The notes under the pieces: model-generated
Databases searched by the model: none
Seen by the model: the letters and a program-made list of their open reading frames with translations, nothing else
Told to the model about the DNA's origin: nothing
In this document: piece after piece, positions 46,234-54,823 of the stretch
Layout: each line of letters opens with the position of its first letter
Position numbering within the stretch: the first letter of the stretch is position 1
Origin: Anoxybacillus tepidamans PS2
GTDB taxonomy: Bacteria > Bacillota > Bacilli > Bacillales > Anoxybacillaceae
DNA length: 64,000 nucleotides
Assembly: GCF_000620165.1 (NCBI RefSeq)
Contig: NZ_JHVN01000002.1
Span: 124,001-188,000, forward strand
Direction of reading: 5' to 3'
Program-made: the position numbers and the translations under genes

Positions 46234-47001
46234 TCATGCGGGAAACGGGCGGGTGGCCGCGTCGAACATTTCTCCTCCCCATTTGGTGACTTCAAATATT
46301 GGGATGACTGAAAGGACCCCATGCTGGCTAATATAATCTATTTCTTTTTCAAGTCCGCATGCCGCCATCCATTTTCCTACACGAGAAAGCCGCAGTATCG
46401 TCTTTCCTTCGCTTATAGTACGATAGTTTTGATATAACAAAAGAGCCGCCAGCGCTGAATCGGAAAGCTCATCAACAGAAACGCCATTTTCTAGTAAACA
46501 TGAGATAAAATAGCCCGCTCCATAAAAATCCTCTAAACAAAATCTCCCTGATGTGCCCGAACATATCAAGACAACTGTTTCCGACAAATGGCGACGGACA
46601 ATATACTGGGCAAGAGCACGGCTATTCAACAAACTTCCAGCATATAGATATTTTGCCTGCGCCGCCTTTTGGATCGCTACTGTCCCATTCGTAGTCGATA
46701 AAATGACCGTTTTTCCTTGGCAGGCATATTGAAGAGAAAGCGGGGCTGGAGAAGAGAAGCCGTCAATTATAGCCCCCTCATACTCTCCCACCAGTTGATA
46801 GCTGCCATTTGGCAACTGGTTCGCTTTCTCTCTCGCTTCTTCCTCATTCCGTACGGGGAGGACAGAAGCCGCTCCAAATGACAATACGGCTGTGATCGTC
46901 GATGTAGCCAACAAAATATCAAAAACAACCGCTACGTTCCCGTTAACCAAGTTCGTTTCATCCATTTCTTCCTTTCGAAATAAAAGGTGAACCTTTCTCA
47001 T
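46234..47001 (-). CDS. comB: 2-phosphosulfolactate phosphatase (ComB family)
   Basis: The 255-residue protein fits the ComB family, Mg-dependent phosphatases that act on 2-phosphosulfolactate in coenzyme M or sulfolactate synthesis. Typical segments are VAVVFDILLATSTITAVL near residue 24 and ILSTTNGTVAIQKA. In B. subtilis the homologue YitC works with other yit genes to make sulfolactate in spores. Those partners are absent here; the gene follows the kinase-like gene by nine bases. Its pathway role here is therefore unclear. Confidence 0.85.
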   Translation of the reverse strand: MRKVHLLFRKEEMDETNLVNGNVAVVFDILLATSTITAVLSFGAASVLPVRNEEEAREKANQLPNGSYQLVGEYEGAIIDGFSSPAPLSLQYACQGKTVILSTTNGTVAIQKAAQAKYLYAGSLLNSRALAQYIVRRHLSETVVLICSGTSGRFCLEDFYGAGYFISCLLENGVSVDELSDSALAALLLYQNYRTISEGKTILRLSRVGKWMAACGLEKEIDYISQHGVLSVIPIFEVTKWGGEMFDAATRPFPA

Positions 47002-47010
47002 CTGCTCACC

Positions 47011-48066
47011 TCAACCGATCGTCAACTGCCACGCATGCTGAATGAGCGACTGAACAAAATCTCCAAATTTACTAAAACGTTCGTCAGTTGTCTGTCCGCG
47101 GCGGAACCGGTAATAAATTTGCTGGCAAATGACAGCCAATTTGAAATAGGCAAACGTCAAATAAAAATGGATGTTTGAAACATCACGCCCGCTTTTTTCT
47201 GCGTACGCTTCGATGAACTCCTTGCGGGAATAAAAACCTGGGCATACAGTCACTGGCGGTTTGCCAAACCCATTTTTTAATAGAGGCGGATCGTCGTCTT
47301 CAATCCAATAGCTCATCGCAACCGCTAGATCCGCAAGCGGATCGCCAACGGTCGCCATTTCCCAATCGAACAAGCCAATCATTTTCGTCAAGTCATCTTC
47401 GGCAAATAATGCATTATTTAGCTTATAATCGTAATGAATAATGGTCGCTTCGCTTTTTTGGGGAATGTGGCTTATAAGCCAATTCACTAAAGTTTCTGCT
47501 TCTTGAATCTCATCTGTTTTCGCGCGTTTATATCGCTGAATCCAGCCGTGCACCTGCCGCTCCATAAACCCATCCGGCTTCACCATTTCGACTAAGCGCG
47601 TCTGTTTATAATCTAATTGATGCAATTGTACAAGCGTCTCGACCATCGTTTCCGAAATGCGACGCCCGATTTCTTCCGTTGGTTCGATATGCGATGGAAA
47701 CTCAGTGTCAAGCACCATTCCCTTTCTTCGTTCCATTAAAAAAAATGGGCTTCCGATAATCGATTCATCATTGCAAAATAAAAGCGGTTTCGGTGCGAGT
47801 GGAAACAATGGATGAATTTCTGTAAGCCACGTGCACTCTCTCTTCATATCATGCGCTTTTGGGGCAACCGGACCAAGCGGCGGACGTCTGAGCACCGCCT
47901 CCCACTCACCGATAGAAATCAAATATGTTAAATTGGAGTGACCGGCTGAAAACTGCTGAACATGTACAATTCCTTCCGGCAGATCATGTATCGCTTTTCG
48001 TAAAAAACCAAGTAATCTTTCAACGGGCAGCTCTTCCCCTTTGCGCACAGGAATGATCGCTCCCAT
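47011..48066 (-). CDS. APH-family phosphotransferase (ACAD-associated)
   Basis: The 351-residue protein has the aminoglycoside phosphotransferase fold: HSNLTYLIS in the ATP loop, IHYDYKLNNALF as the catalytic loop and IGLFDWEMATVGDPLADLA as the Mg-binding segment. Such proteins occur with ACAD10/11-type acyl-CoA dehydrogenases, where the kinase domain acts on hydroxy acids or hydroxyacyl-CoA. The related dehydrogenase is in the next transcription unit, with the same operator, so this is a metabolic kinase rather than a resistance gene. Confidence 0.85.
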   Translation of the reverse strand: MGAIIPVRKGEELPVERLLGFLRKAIHDLPEGIVHVQQFSAGHSNLTYLISIGEWEAVLRRPPLGPVAPKAHDMKRECTWLTEIHPLFPLAPKPLLFCNDESIIGSPFFLMERRKGMVLDTEFPSHIEPTEEIGRRISETMVETLVQLHQLDYKQTRLVEMVKPDGFMERQVHGWIQRYKRAKTDEIQEAETLVNWLISHIPQKSEATIIHYDYKLNNALFAEDDLTKMIGLFDWEMATVGDPLADLAVAMSYWIEDDDPPLLKNGFGKPPVTVCPGFYSRKEFIEAYAEKSGRDVSNIHFYLTFAYFKLAVICQQIYYRFRRGQTTDERFSKFGDFVQSLIQHAWQLTIG

Positions 48067-48101
48067 TCCTTTTGCCCCCCTTTATTGCTGAACTAGATTT
48101 T

Positions 48102-48117
48102 TACTGACCGGTTAGTA
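48102..48117. promoter_or_regulatory. TetR-type operator upstream of the phosphotransferase gene
   Basis: TACTGACCGGTTAGTA differs at one position from the perfect palindrome at 52532-52547. It lies about 36 bases before the phosphotransferase start and probably binds the TetR protein encoded just upstream. Confidence 0.75.
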
Positions 48118-48187
48118 TTTGAACCTCTCCCGCCTATTCGCGTTCCTCCTTGAAGCGGGGGTCTTCTCGCTTATCTATGATAAAAAT

Positions 48188-48208
48188 GTTAGCTGCGCGG
48201 AAGCAGCC
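48188..48208 (-). terminator. Possible terminator after the tetR gene
   Basis: On the minus strand GCTGC and GCAGC pair around TTCCGC, followed by TAACATTTTTA. The stem is short. Confidence 0.45.
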
Positions 48209-48217
48209 GAACTGTCG

Positions 48218-48781
48218 CTATTTTTCAATGCCCGACAATAAAATTCTTACCATTTGTCTGGCTACTTCCGCATCGCTGTAATCACCATCCGGCTTAAACC
48301 ATTGATAGCTCCAATTGGCTGCCCCCAAAATGGTCAGCGTCGCAATTTTGGGAATTAAATCTTCGCGAAACTCTCCTTCTGCCATTCCCTGCTCGATGAG
48401 AGCCTGTACGCCATAACGGAATTGATCGCGTTTTTCTTTAATGTTGTGCAAATGCTCTTCGCTTAAGTGCCTCATTTCACGAAAGAAAATGCGCGCCTGC
48501 CGGCCTTGTTTTTCAATGTTGTGAATGAGCATGTAAACGATGTCAAACAACTTTTCTTTGGCTGTTTTCGATCGATCTTCGGCAATTTCCTTTTGTTTTT
48601 CTAGCAATCCTTCAATATAACGAAGATGAATATCCATTAATAATTCTTCTTTGCTTTTAAAATAGTAATAAAACGTTCCTTTCGTAACCCCCAATGCATC
48701 TACAATATCTTGAATCGACGTATCGCTAAATCCTTTTTGCTCAAACAGCGTCATGCTGATGTCGATAATTTTTTCTTTCAC
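48218..48781 (-). CDS. TetR family transcriptional repressor
   Basis: The 187-residue protein has a TetR helix-turn-helix at the N-terminus (TSIQDIVDALGVTKGTFYYY) and a helical ligand domain. The start is GTG 48781 after AAGGTGG. It is the last gene of the acyl-CoA dehydrogenase unit. Its likely operators are the palindromes at 48102 and 52532, and its likely ligand is an acyl-CoA. This differs from FadR, whose box lies near fadH. Confidence 0.9.
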   Translation of the reverse strand: MKEKIIDISMTLFEQKGFSDTSIQDIVDALGVTKGTFYYYFKSKEELLMDIHLRYIEGLLEKQKEIAEDRSKTAKEKLFDIVYMLIHNIEKQGRQARIFFREMRHLSEEHLHNIKEKRDQFRYGVQALIEQGMAEGEFREDLIPKIATLTILGAANWSYQWFKPDGDYSDAEVARQMVRILLSGIEK

Positions 48782-48879
48782 GCTCTTCCACCTTTCTACC
48801 TTGCTTCTTCCCGACATTATATCATACAATCTATTGATAACGAAGGAGTATAGGAGACTGCGGAAGAGCGCTTGCTCCC

Positions 48880-50493
48880 TTATTTGGATTGGGCTGCTTC
48901 CTCCCGGAGAACGCGCCGCAAAATTTTCCCAACATTCGTTTTCGGAAGTTCCTGACGAAATTCTACAAGACGCGGTACTTTATAAGATGCTAAATTTTGA
49001 CGGCAATAGTCGATAATTTCTTCTTCGCTCGCTGTTTTTCCGTCTTTTAACACGACAATCGCCTTCACTGTTTCCCCGCGATATTCATCTGGCACACCAA
49101 TGACCACCGCTTCCTTTACCGCGTGGTATTCGTAAAGTACTTCTTCCACTTCCCTTGGATACACGTTGTAGCCGCTTGCGATAATCATATCTTTTTTCCG
49201 GTCCACAATCGTCACATATCCTTGCTCATCCATCGTCGCTAAATCTCCTGTATACAACCATCCATCCCTAAGTGCAGCCGCCGTTTCTTCCGGCATATTC
49301 CAATACCCTTTCATCACTTGCGGTCCGCGAATGACGAGTTCCCCCATCTCTCCCGGTTTCACTTCTTCTGTGCCTGTTGCCACATCAACCACTTTATACT
49401 CTGTCATCGGCATCCCGATGCCGATAGTTCCCGGTTTTCGCTCCGCAAACGGTGGATTGCAATGCGTCACTGGAGACGCTTCCGAAAGCCCGTATCCTTC
49501 TAATACAACCGCTCCTGTCTTTCGCTCGAACTCCCGCATTAATTCGACCGGCATCGGCGCGCTGCCGCTGTTGCACATTTTAATGCTTTCAATGCCATAT
49601 TGTTCGACGTTCGGCGTGTTGGTAATCGCTACATACATTGTCGGTACACCGGGAAAGGTAGTTGGCTTTTTCTCTTTAATCGTCTCAAGCACTTCTTTTA
49701 AGTCAAAACGCGGCAATAAAATATTGGTGGCGCCCACATAAATCGCCAAGTTCATTCCTGATGTCATGGCAAATACGTGAAACAGCGGAATCACCGTTAA
49801 GTATCGCTCGGCTCCGTATTGAATCGTGTCTTTGAAAAATTCGGCGCATTGCATGACGTTGGCCACTAAGTTCCGATGCGTCAACATCGCTCCTTTCGAA
49901 CGCCCTGTCGTTCCGCCTGTGTATTGCAATACAGCAATGTCATGTGCTGGATCGACGGGTACCGGTCGCACTTGCCCATCGCCTTGCGTGAGAAATTGAT
50001 CAAATGCAATATCCTGTTCAAAAGAAGCAGCAGACGGCTGAAGGCTGACAACAATGGCACGTTTAACAGCTGTATTGCTTTGCACCGCCTTTAAGCGCGG
50101 ATAGAGCGCATCATAAATGATGATCGTTTCTGCGCCTGAATCTTGCAATAAATAGGTCAATTCTCTTTCTACAAGCATTGGATTGACTTGAGTGACAATG
50201 GCTCCGATGCGCAAAATGGCATAATAAGAAATGACATATTGCGGGCAGTTCGGGAGCATAATCGCTACACGATCTCCCTTCTGTATCCCTAGATTTTGTA
50301 AATTGGCAGCCAATTTTTCCACCATATAAGCTAGTTCTTTATAAGTGATTTCTTTATTGTAGAATGAAAGAGCTATGTGACTATTGTACTGTTTAGCGCG
50401 GTCCATTAAAATGTCACATAACGTAATGTCCGGAATAGCAAACTCGGAGGCAATATGGCTCGGATACAGTGTAAACGCTTTCTTTCCACTCAT
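48880..50493 (-). CDS. Long-chain acyl-CoA ligase (AMP-forming)
   Basis: The 537-residue adenylate-forming enzyme activates fatty acids to acyl-CoA. The ATP-binding LQYTGGTTGRSKGAMLTH, the adenylate motif LEGYGLSEASPVTH, the hinge YTGDLATMDEQGYVTIVDRK and the catalytic C-terminal Lys in PKTNVGKILRR are present. ATG 50493 follows GAGGAGGG. It is similar to B. subtilis LcfB. It is in one unit with the SDR and acyl-CoA dehydrogenase genes. Confidence 0.93.
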   Translation of the reverse strand: MSGKKAFTLYPSHIASEFAIPDITLCDILMDRAKQYNSHIALSFYNKEITYKELAYMVEKLAANLQNLGIQKGDRVAIMLPNCPQYVISYYAILRIGAIVTQVNPMLVERELTYLLQDSGAETIIIYDALYPRLKAVQSNTAVKRAIVVSLQPSAASFEQDIAFDQFLTQGDGQVRPVPVDPAHDIAVLQYTGGTTGRSKGAMLTHRNLVANVMQCAEFFKDTIQYGAERYLTVIPLFHVFAMTSGMNLAIYVGATNILLPRFDLKEVLETIKEKKPTTFPGVPTMYVAITNTPNVEQYGIESIKMCNSGSAPMPVELMREFERKTGAVVLEGYGLSEASPVTHCNPPFAERKPGTIGIGMPMTEYKVVDVATGTEEVKPGEMGELVIRGPQVMKGYWNMPEETAAALRDGWLYTGDLATMDEQGYVTIVDRKKDMIIASGYNVYPREVEEVLYEYHAVKEAVVIGVPDEYRGETVKAIVVLKDGKTASEEEIIDYCRQNLASYKVPRLVEFRQELPKTNVGKILRRVLREEAAQSK

Positions 50494-50513
50494 TTTTTTC
50501 CCTCCTCTAATCC

Positions 50514-51290
50514 TTAACAATAGGCATGTGCTCCGCCATCAACGACAAGCAACGACCCCGTTACAAAGTCGGAAGCGCTAGATGCCAAAAATAACACCGC
50601 TCCTTTCAAATCATTCTCTCCACCGAAACGTTTGAGCGGCGTATTGCTTAAAATTTGCTTCTCTCCGCGCTCAATGACCACTTTAGACATTTTTGTAGGG
50701 AAAAAACCTGGAGCGATGGCATTGACGCAAATGCCGTATTCTCCCCATTTTACCGCCAAATCTTTCGTAAATGTAATCACCGCCCCTTTGCTTGTATTGT
50801 AGGCGATCGTGTTCATGACCGTTGGATTCGTGCCGCCAAGCCCCGCAACAGAGGCGATGTTGATAATTTTTCCGCTGCGCTGTTTCATCATAATCTTTCC
50901 GACTGCCTGACTCATTAAAAATGTACCTGTTACATTGACGTTCATCACCTTTTGCCATGCTTCAAGCGGCATCTCCTCCACCGGTACCCCCCATGTCGCT
51001 CCGCTATTGTTCACTAAAATATCGATTCGCCCAAATGCATCCATTGTCTTTTCCACGAGAGCGTGCACATCGTCACTGTTCGTAACATCGCAGCGCAAGG
51101 CAAGCGAACGTGCTCCGAGCGCTTCTAATTTTTGTTTCACTTCCTCGCATGCTTCTAGCTTCCGTGAGCAGATGACAACATTCGCTCCTGCCTCCGCTAA
51201 GGCAATGGCCATTTGCTCGCCTAACCCGCGGCCGCCGCCTGTAACAATCGCCGTTTTTCCGTTCAGCTTGAACAAATCGAGCACATGCAT
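50514..51290 (-). CDS. Short-chain dehydrogenase/reductase (FabG-like)
   Basis: The 258-residue classical SDR has the cofactor motif TGGGRGLGE, the NNSGATWG motif and the catalytic Ser and YNTSK pattern. In this operon it probably acts as a 3-hydroxyacyl-CoA dehydrogenase or a related reductase. Three successive ATG codons (51296, 51293, 51290) follow GAGGG; the third has the best spacing. It starts 17 bases after the acyl-CoA dehydrogenase stop. Confidence 0.87.
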   Translation of the reverse strand: MHVLDLFKLNGKTAIVTGGGRGLGEQMAIALAEAGANVVICSRKLEACEEVKQKLEALGARSLALRCDVTNSDDVHALVEKTMDAFGRIDILVNNSGATWGVPVEEMPLEAWQKVMNVNVTGTFLMSQAVGKIMMKQRSGKIINIASVAGLGGTNPTVMNTIAYNTSKGAVITFTKDLAVKWGEYGICVNAIAPGFFPTKMSKVVIERGEKQILSNTPLKRFGGENDLKGAVLFLASSASDFVTGSLLVVDGGAHAYC

Positions 51291-51306
51291 CATCATCCCT
51301 CGCTTC

Positions 51307-52515
51307 CTACTCGTATTTTTGCAATTCCCATTTTGCGATTTGCCCCTTATGCACTTCGTCAGGTCCATCAGCGAGCCTTAACGTTCTAGCGTTCGCCCAA
51401 TGTGCAGCGAGCGGAAAATCATCGCTTACCCCTGCGGCTCCAAACGCCTGAATAGCCCGGTCAATGACCTTTAACGCCACATTCGGAGCAACGACTTTAA
51501 TCATAGAGATTTCTGCCTTCGCTGCTTTATTGCCGACCGTATCCATCATATAGGCCGCCTTTAATGTCAAAAGTCGCGCTTGCTCGATTTCTACTCTTGA
51601 TCGAGCGATCCAATCTTGGACAACGCCCTGTTCAGCAAGCGTTTTTCCAAACGCTACACGCTTTTTGACCCGCTTGCACATGAGCTCCAATGCCCGCTCT
51701 GCCGCTCCAATGAGGCGCATGCAATGATGAATTCTTCCCGGGCCAAGCCTTCCTTGGGCAATGGCAAACCCTTTTCCTTCCCCCCAAATGATATTTTCTT
51801 TCGGCACACGAACATGGTCGTATGTAATTTCCGCATGGCCGTGCGGGGCATGGTCGTATCCAAACACCGGGAGCATCCGCTCGATCTTCACACCTTTCGT
51901 ATCCAGCGGAACGATAATCATCGACTGTTGCTCGTGCTTAGGGGCGTCCGGATTCGTTTTTCCCATAACAATCGCCACTCGACACCGCGGATCGCCTGCG
52001 CCGGACGACCACCATTTTCGTCCGGTAATAACATATTCATCACCATCGCGTATAATGCTTGCTCGAATATTCGTCGCATCGCTCGAAGCAACATCCGGCT
52101 CGGTCATCGAAAAGCAGGAGCGAATCTCACCGTTTAAAAGGGGGACGAGCCAACGTTTTTTTTGCTCTTCTGTCCCATAGCGGACAAGCACTTCCATATT
52201 CCCCGTATCCGGCGCACTGCAGTTAAACACCTCCGGGGCGATCAGGGAGCGCCCCATCATTTCGCAAAGCGGTGCATATTCGAAGTTGGAAAGCCCCGCA
52301 CCATACTCCTCATCCGGCAAAAATAAATTCCAGAGCCCTTCTTTTTTCGCTTTTTCCTTTAACTGTTCGATAATGGGCGGAACGGCAGACCACCGCGTCT
52401 TTTGCTCATTAAGCTGCTGCTCGTATATTCGTTCATTCGGATAAATGTACTCTTCCATAAAAGCTTGCAATCTTTTTAACAACTGCTGCACCTTCGAAGA
52501 ATATAAAAATTCCAT
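51307..52515 (-). CDS. Acyl-CoA dehydrogenase family protein (ACAD10/11-like)
   Basis: The 402-residue flavoprotein has [17 protein letters not shown] (FAD/substrate binding), [12 protein letters not shown], and the C-terminal [15 protein letters not shown]. It resembles the ACAD10/11 group, which acts on hydroxylated or branched long acyl-CoA together with an APH-type kinase. GGAGGGGG precedes ATG 52515. It is the first gene of a unit: dehydrogenase, SDR, ligase, repressor. Confidence 0.92.
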   Translation of the reverse strand: MEFLYSSKVQQLLKRLQAFMEEYIYPNERIYEQQLNEQKTRWSAVPPIIEQLKEKAKKEGLWNLFLPDEEYGAGLSNFEYAPLCEMMGRSLIAPEVFNCSAPDTGNMEVLVRYGTEEQKKRWLVPLLNGEIRSCFSMTEPDVASSDATNIRASIIRDGDEYVITGRKWWSSGAGDPRCRVAIVMGKTNPDAPKHEQQSMIIVPLDTKGVKIERMLPVFGYDHAPHGHAEITYDHVRVPKENIIWGEGKGFAIAQGRLGPGRIHHCMRLIGAAERALELMCKRVKKRVAFGKTLAEQGVVQDWIARSRVEIEQARLLTLKAAYMMDTVGNKAAKAEISMIKVVAPNVALKVIDRAIQAFGAAGVSDDFPLAAHWANARTLRLADGPDEVHKGQIAKWELQKYE

Positions 52516-52531
52516 CCATCCCCCTCCTTTT

Positions 52532-52547
52532 TACTAACCGGTTAGTA
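52532..52547. promoter_or_regulatory. 16-bp perfect palindromic operator of the acyl-CoA unit
   Basis: TACTAACCGGTTAGTA is a perfect palindrome 17 bases before the dehydrogenase start and just after the predicted transcription start. A near-copy is at 48102-48117. It is the probable binding site of the TetR protein in the same unit. Confidence 0.82.
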
Positions 52548-52562
52548 TGTAACCTTATTTCT

Positions 52563-52590
52563 ACTATACTATATTTTTAAAAATATTCAA
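52563..52590 (-). promoter_or_regulatory. Promoter of the acyl-CoA dehydrogenase unit
   Basis: On the minus strand TTGAAT (52585-52590) and TATAGT (52563-52568) are separated by 16 bases. The operator follows about 10 bases after the expected start point, so repressor binding would block elongation or clearance. Confidence 0.7.
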
Positions 52591-52603
52591 TATTTAGAAA
52601 AAT

Positions 52604-52635
52604 ATAAAAAAGCATCGTTTGGCAACGATGCTTTT
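52604..52635 (-). terminator. Terminator of ykwC
   Basis: AAGCATCG and CGATGCTT pair around an eight-base loop, flanked by A and T runs. It overlaps the ykwC stop codon. Confidence 0.85.
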
Positions 52636-53500
52636 AAATTTGTTCGTACCGCTTATACAGCGCCTGTGTGCCGCTATTTTCTTCCCCTTCGGCCGCAAGT
52701 TCTTCATACATTTGTTTTGCCAAAGACAAGCCTGGCAGCAGCAGGTTCATTCCTTCCGCTTCCGCTAATGCAATTTTCATATCTTTAATAAAATGTTTCA
52801 CATAAAATCCTGGCTCAAAATTTCCTTTGAGCATACGTGGTGCTAAGTTGTTAAGCGACCAGCTTCCGGCAGCCCCCTGTGAAATGCTTTCAAGCACCTT
52901 CCACGGATCAAGTCCTGACTGCTTCGCATACGCAAGCGCTTCGCAAACACCGATCATATTAGTGGCAATAGCAATTTGGTTGCACATTTTCGCATGTTGC
53001 CCTGCTCCTGCTTTTCCTTGAAAGACGATGTTCGTTCCTAATACTTCAAAAATTGGTTTGCATTCCTGAAACGCCGCTTCATCCCCTCCGACCATGATGG
53101 CAAGCCGCCCTTCTTTTGCGCCGATGTCCCCTCCAGAGACAGGAGCATCGAGTGCAAACACGTTTTTCTTTTTTGCTTCTTTATAAATTTTTTCGGCAAG
53201 CGATGGAGGAGATGTCGTCATGTCAATTAAGTATGCCCCTTCTTTTACATGTTCGAGCAAACCATTTTCTCTAAAATATACATCCTCTACATCTTGAGGA
53301 TAGCCGACCATCGTAATAATAACATCCGCTTCCTGGGCTAGTTCGGCAATCGTCTCCTTCCAGACCGCTCCTTCCTCAAGCAGTTCTGTTGCTTTTATTT
53401 TCGTGCGCGTATGCACAACGAGAGGATACCCTGCTTTCAGTAAGTTATGCGCCATGCTTTTTCCCATTACGCCAAGACCGATAAAACCAATTGTTTTCAA
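52634..53500 (-). CDS. ykwC: Beta-hydroxyacid dehydrogenase family protein YkwC
   Basis: The 288-residue protein matches B. subtilis YkwC, a member of the 3-hydroxyisobutyrate / 6-phosphogluconate dehydrogenase family. The NAD(P) loop is GFIGLGVMGKSMA at the N-terminus, the substrate motif DAPVSGGDIGA is near residue 120, and the catalytic Lys is in GQHAKMCNQ. The start is TTG 53500, seven bases after AAGGAGG; a longer reading to 53590 crosses a terminator and is rejected. The substrate is not established. Confidence 0.9.
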   Translation of the reverse strand: MKTIGFIGLGVMGKSMAHNLLKAGYPLVVHTRTKIKATELLEEGAVWKETIAELAQEADVIITMVGYPQDVEDVYFRENGLLEHVKEGAYLIDMTTSPPSLAEKIYKEAKKKNVFALDAPVSGGDIGAKEGRLAIMVGGDEAAFQECKPIFEVLGTNIVFQGKAGAGQHAKMCNQIAIATNMIGVCEALAYAKQSGLDPWKVLESISQGAAGSWSLNNLAPRMLKGNFEPGFYVKHFIKDMKIALAEAEGMNLLLPGLSLAKQMYEELAAEGEENSGTQALYKRYEQI

Positions 53501-53519
53501 CGCTAATCCTCCTTTTATC

Positions 53520-53545
53520 AAAAAAGCCTTGGCTTGAGGCCAAGG
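53520..53545 (-). terminator. Terminator of the TM2 gene
   Basis: On the minus strand CCTTGGC and GCCAAGG pair around CTCAA and are followed by CTTTTTT, directly after the stop at 53547. Confidence 0.85.
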
Positions 53546-53546
53546 T

Positions 53547-53762
53547 CTAATCTTCGGAAGCATAATTGTATTTTTGATTGAATTCCTCATCCGATTTCAA
53601 AAGATAAACAATGCCTTCGATGAACCCAATAATGCTTGGAATTCCCGTCCATGAAAATAGTAAATAAAGAACTCCTTGACCAAGCTTCCCTAAATAAAAT
53701 TTATGAATGCCGAGCCCGCCTAGTAAAATCGCCAAAATTCCCGCGACTATCTTACTTTTCAA
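53547..53762 (-). CDS. TM2 domain membrane protein
   Basis: The 71-residue protein is a TM2 domain: two hydrophobic helices with the conserved GGLGIHKFYLGKLGQG turn. Such proteins are common and have no settled bacterial role. The start is TTG 53762, about seven bases after GGGAGTGG; a reading to 53801 includes that ribosome site. It is flanked by terminators, so it is probably monocistronic. Confidence 0.87.
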   Translation of the reverse strand: MKSKIVAGILAILLGGLGIHKFYLGKLGQGVLYLLFSWTGIPSIIGFIEGIVYLLKSDEEFNQKYNYASED

Positions 53763-53838
53763 TGCTGCCACTCCCTTTCTCAGCAATGGTGAATAGTTCA
53801 TATATATTCAGCCGAGAAGGGAGGTAGCACCTTGAAAG

Positions 53839-54624
53839 CTAAATCGCTTTGACCATGCCTCCGTCAACTATAAACGATTGACCCGTCATATATGAATTGG
53901 CCCCAGAAAGAAGGAATGTTACCACTTTCGCAAACTCTTCCGGCGTTCCGTAACGGCCGAGAGGGATCGTGCTTTTCATACGGGCTTCCATTTCTTCCTT
54001 CGTAATGCCGAATTTCTCCGCATTAATTTGATCTAAAAAGGCTACACGTTCAGTAGCAATTCGTCCAGGCGCCACTGTATTAATTAAAATGTTATATTGG
54101 GCAAACTCTGTAGCAAGCGTCTTGGTCAGCCCCACGATCCCCGTGCGGAACGTATTGGATAAAAGCAGCCCTGGAATTGGCTCTTTGATCGATGATGAGG
54201 CGATGTTGACAATTTTCCCGCCGTTTCGCTTTAAATATGGCAGCGCTGTACGAATAATACGAACGTAGCTTAATAAATTCAGCTCAAACGCCTTATACCA
54301 TTCTTCATCTGTAATCGTTTCAAATGTTCCCGCCGGCGGGCCGCCTGCGTTGTTCACAAGCAAATCAATAGTTCCATATGTCTCCACTGTTTTTTCAACG
54401 AGACGCTCGATATCTTCTTGCTTTGTAACATCCGCTTGAACATAAGCAACATTCCCCTTATGTAACGAACGTAGTTCTTGCTCTACCTCTTTGAGCTTCT
54501 CTTCGTTTCGGCTCGTAATCATAACGTTTACCCCTTCTAACACAAGTTGTTGGGCAATCGCTTTGCCAAGCCCTTGGCTTGATGCCACAACAAGTGCCGT
54601 TTTTCCAGCCAATTGAAGTTCCAT
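53839..54624 (-). CDS. SDR family protein lacking the usual catalytic Tyr
   Basis: The 261-residue protein has the SDR cofactor motif VASSQGLGKAIA and NNAGGPPAG. At the place of YXXXK it reads LLLSNTFRTGIVGLTK, with Asn, Thr or Phe instead of Tyr and Arg instead of Lys, as in the BKR-like SDR subgroup known for missing these residues. The C-terminus ends SFIVDGGMVKAI. ATG 54624 lies nine bases after GGAGG. Whether it is an active reductase is unknown. Confidence 0.82.
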   Translation of the reverse strand: MELQLAGKTALVVASSQGLGKAIAQQLVLEGVNVMITSRNEEKLKEVEQELRSLHKGNVAYVQADVTKQEDIERLVEKTVETYGTIDLLVNNAGGPPAGTFETITDEEWYKAFELNLLSYVRIIRTALPYLKRNGGKIVNIASSSIKEPIPGLLLSNTFRTGIVGLTKTLATEFAQYNILINTVAPGRIATERVAFLDQINAEKFGITKEEMEARMKSTIPLGRYGTPEEFAKVVTFLLSGANSYMTGQSFIVDGGMVKAI

Positions 54625-54788
54625 TTTGCTCATCCTCCTCTTATTTTTGCGTATAACATTCGACATAGTCTGCAATTTTCCTTCTTAGGAGCGATATCAA
54701 TAAAAGCTTCCGTTTGGCTTGTTTAACTTCCAAAACAAAGATACGCAAGGCAGAACGAAGCGTCATTCGACACGATCCCCAACTATAC

Positions 54789-54819
54789 AAAAAGTGCACG
54801 GTTTTATCCGTGCACTTTT
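54789..54819 (-). terminator. Terminator of mcpC
   Basis: AAAAAGTGCACGG and CCGTGCACTTTT pair around a six-base loop, directly after the mcpC stop. Confidence 0.9.
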
Positions 54820-54823
54820 CTTG

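Noticed and set aside
47011-48066. An aminoglycoside resistance gene
   Set aside because: The fold matches, but the operon and operator link it to acyl-CoA metabolism, where such kinases are well known.
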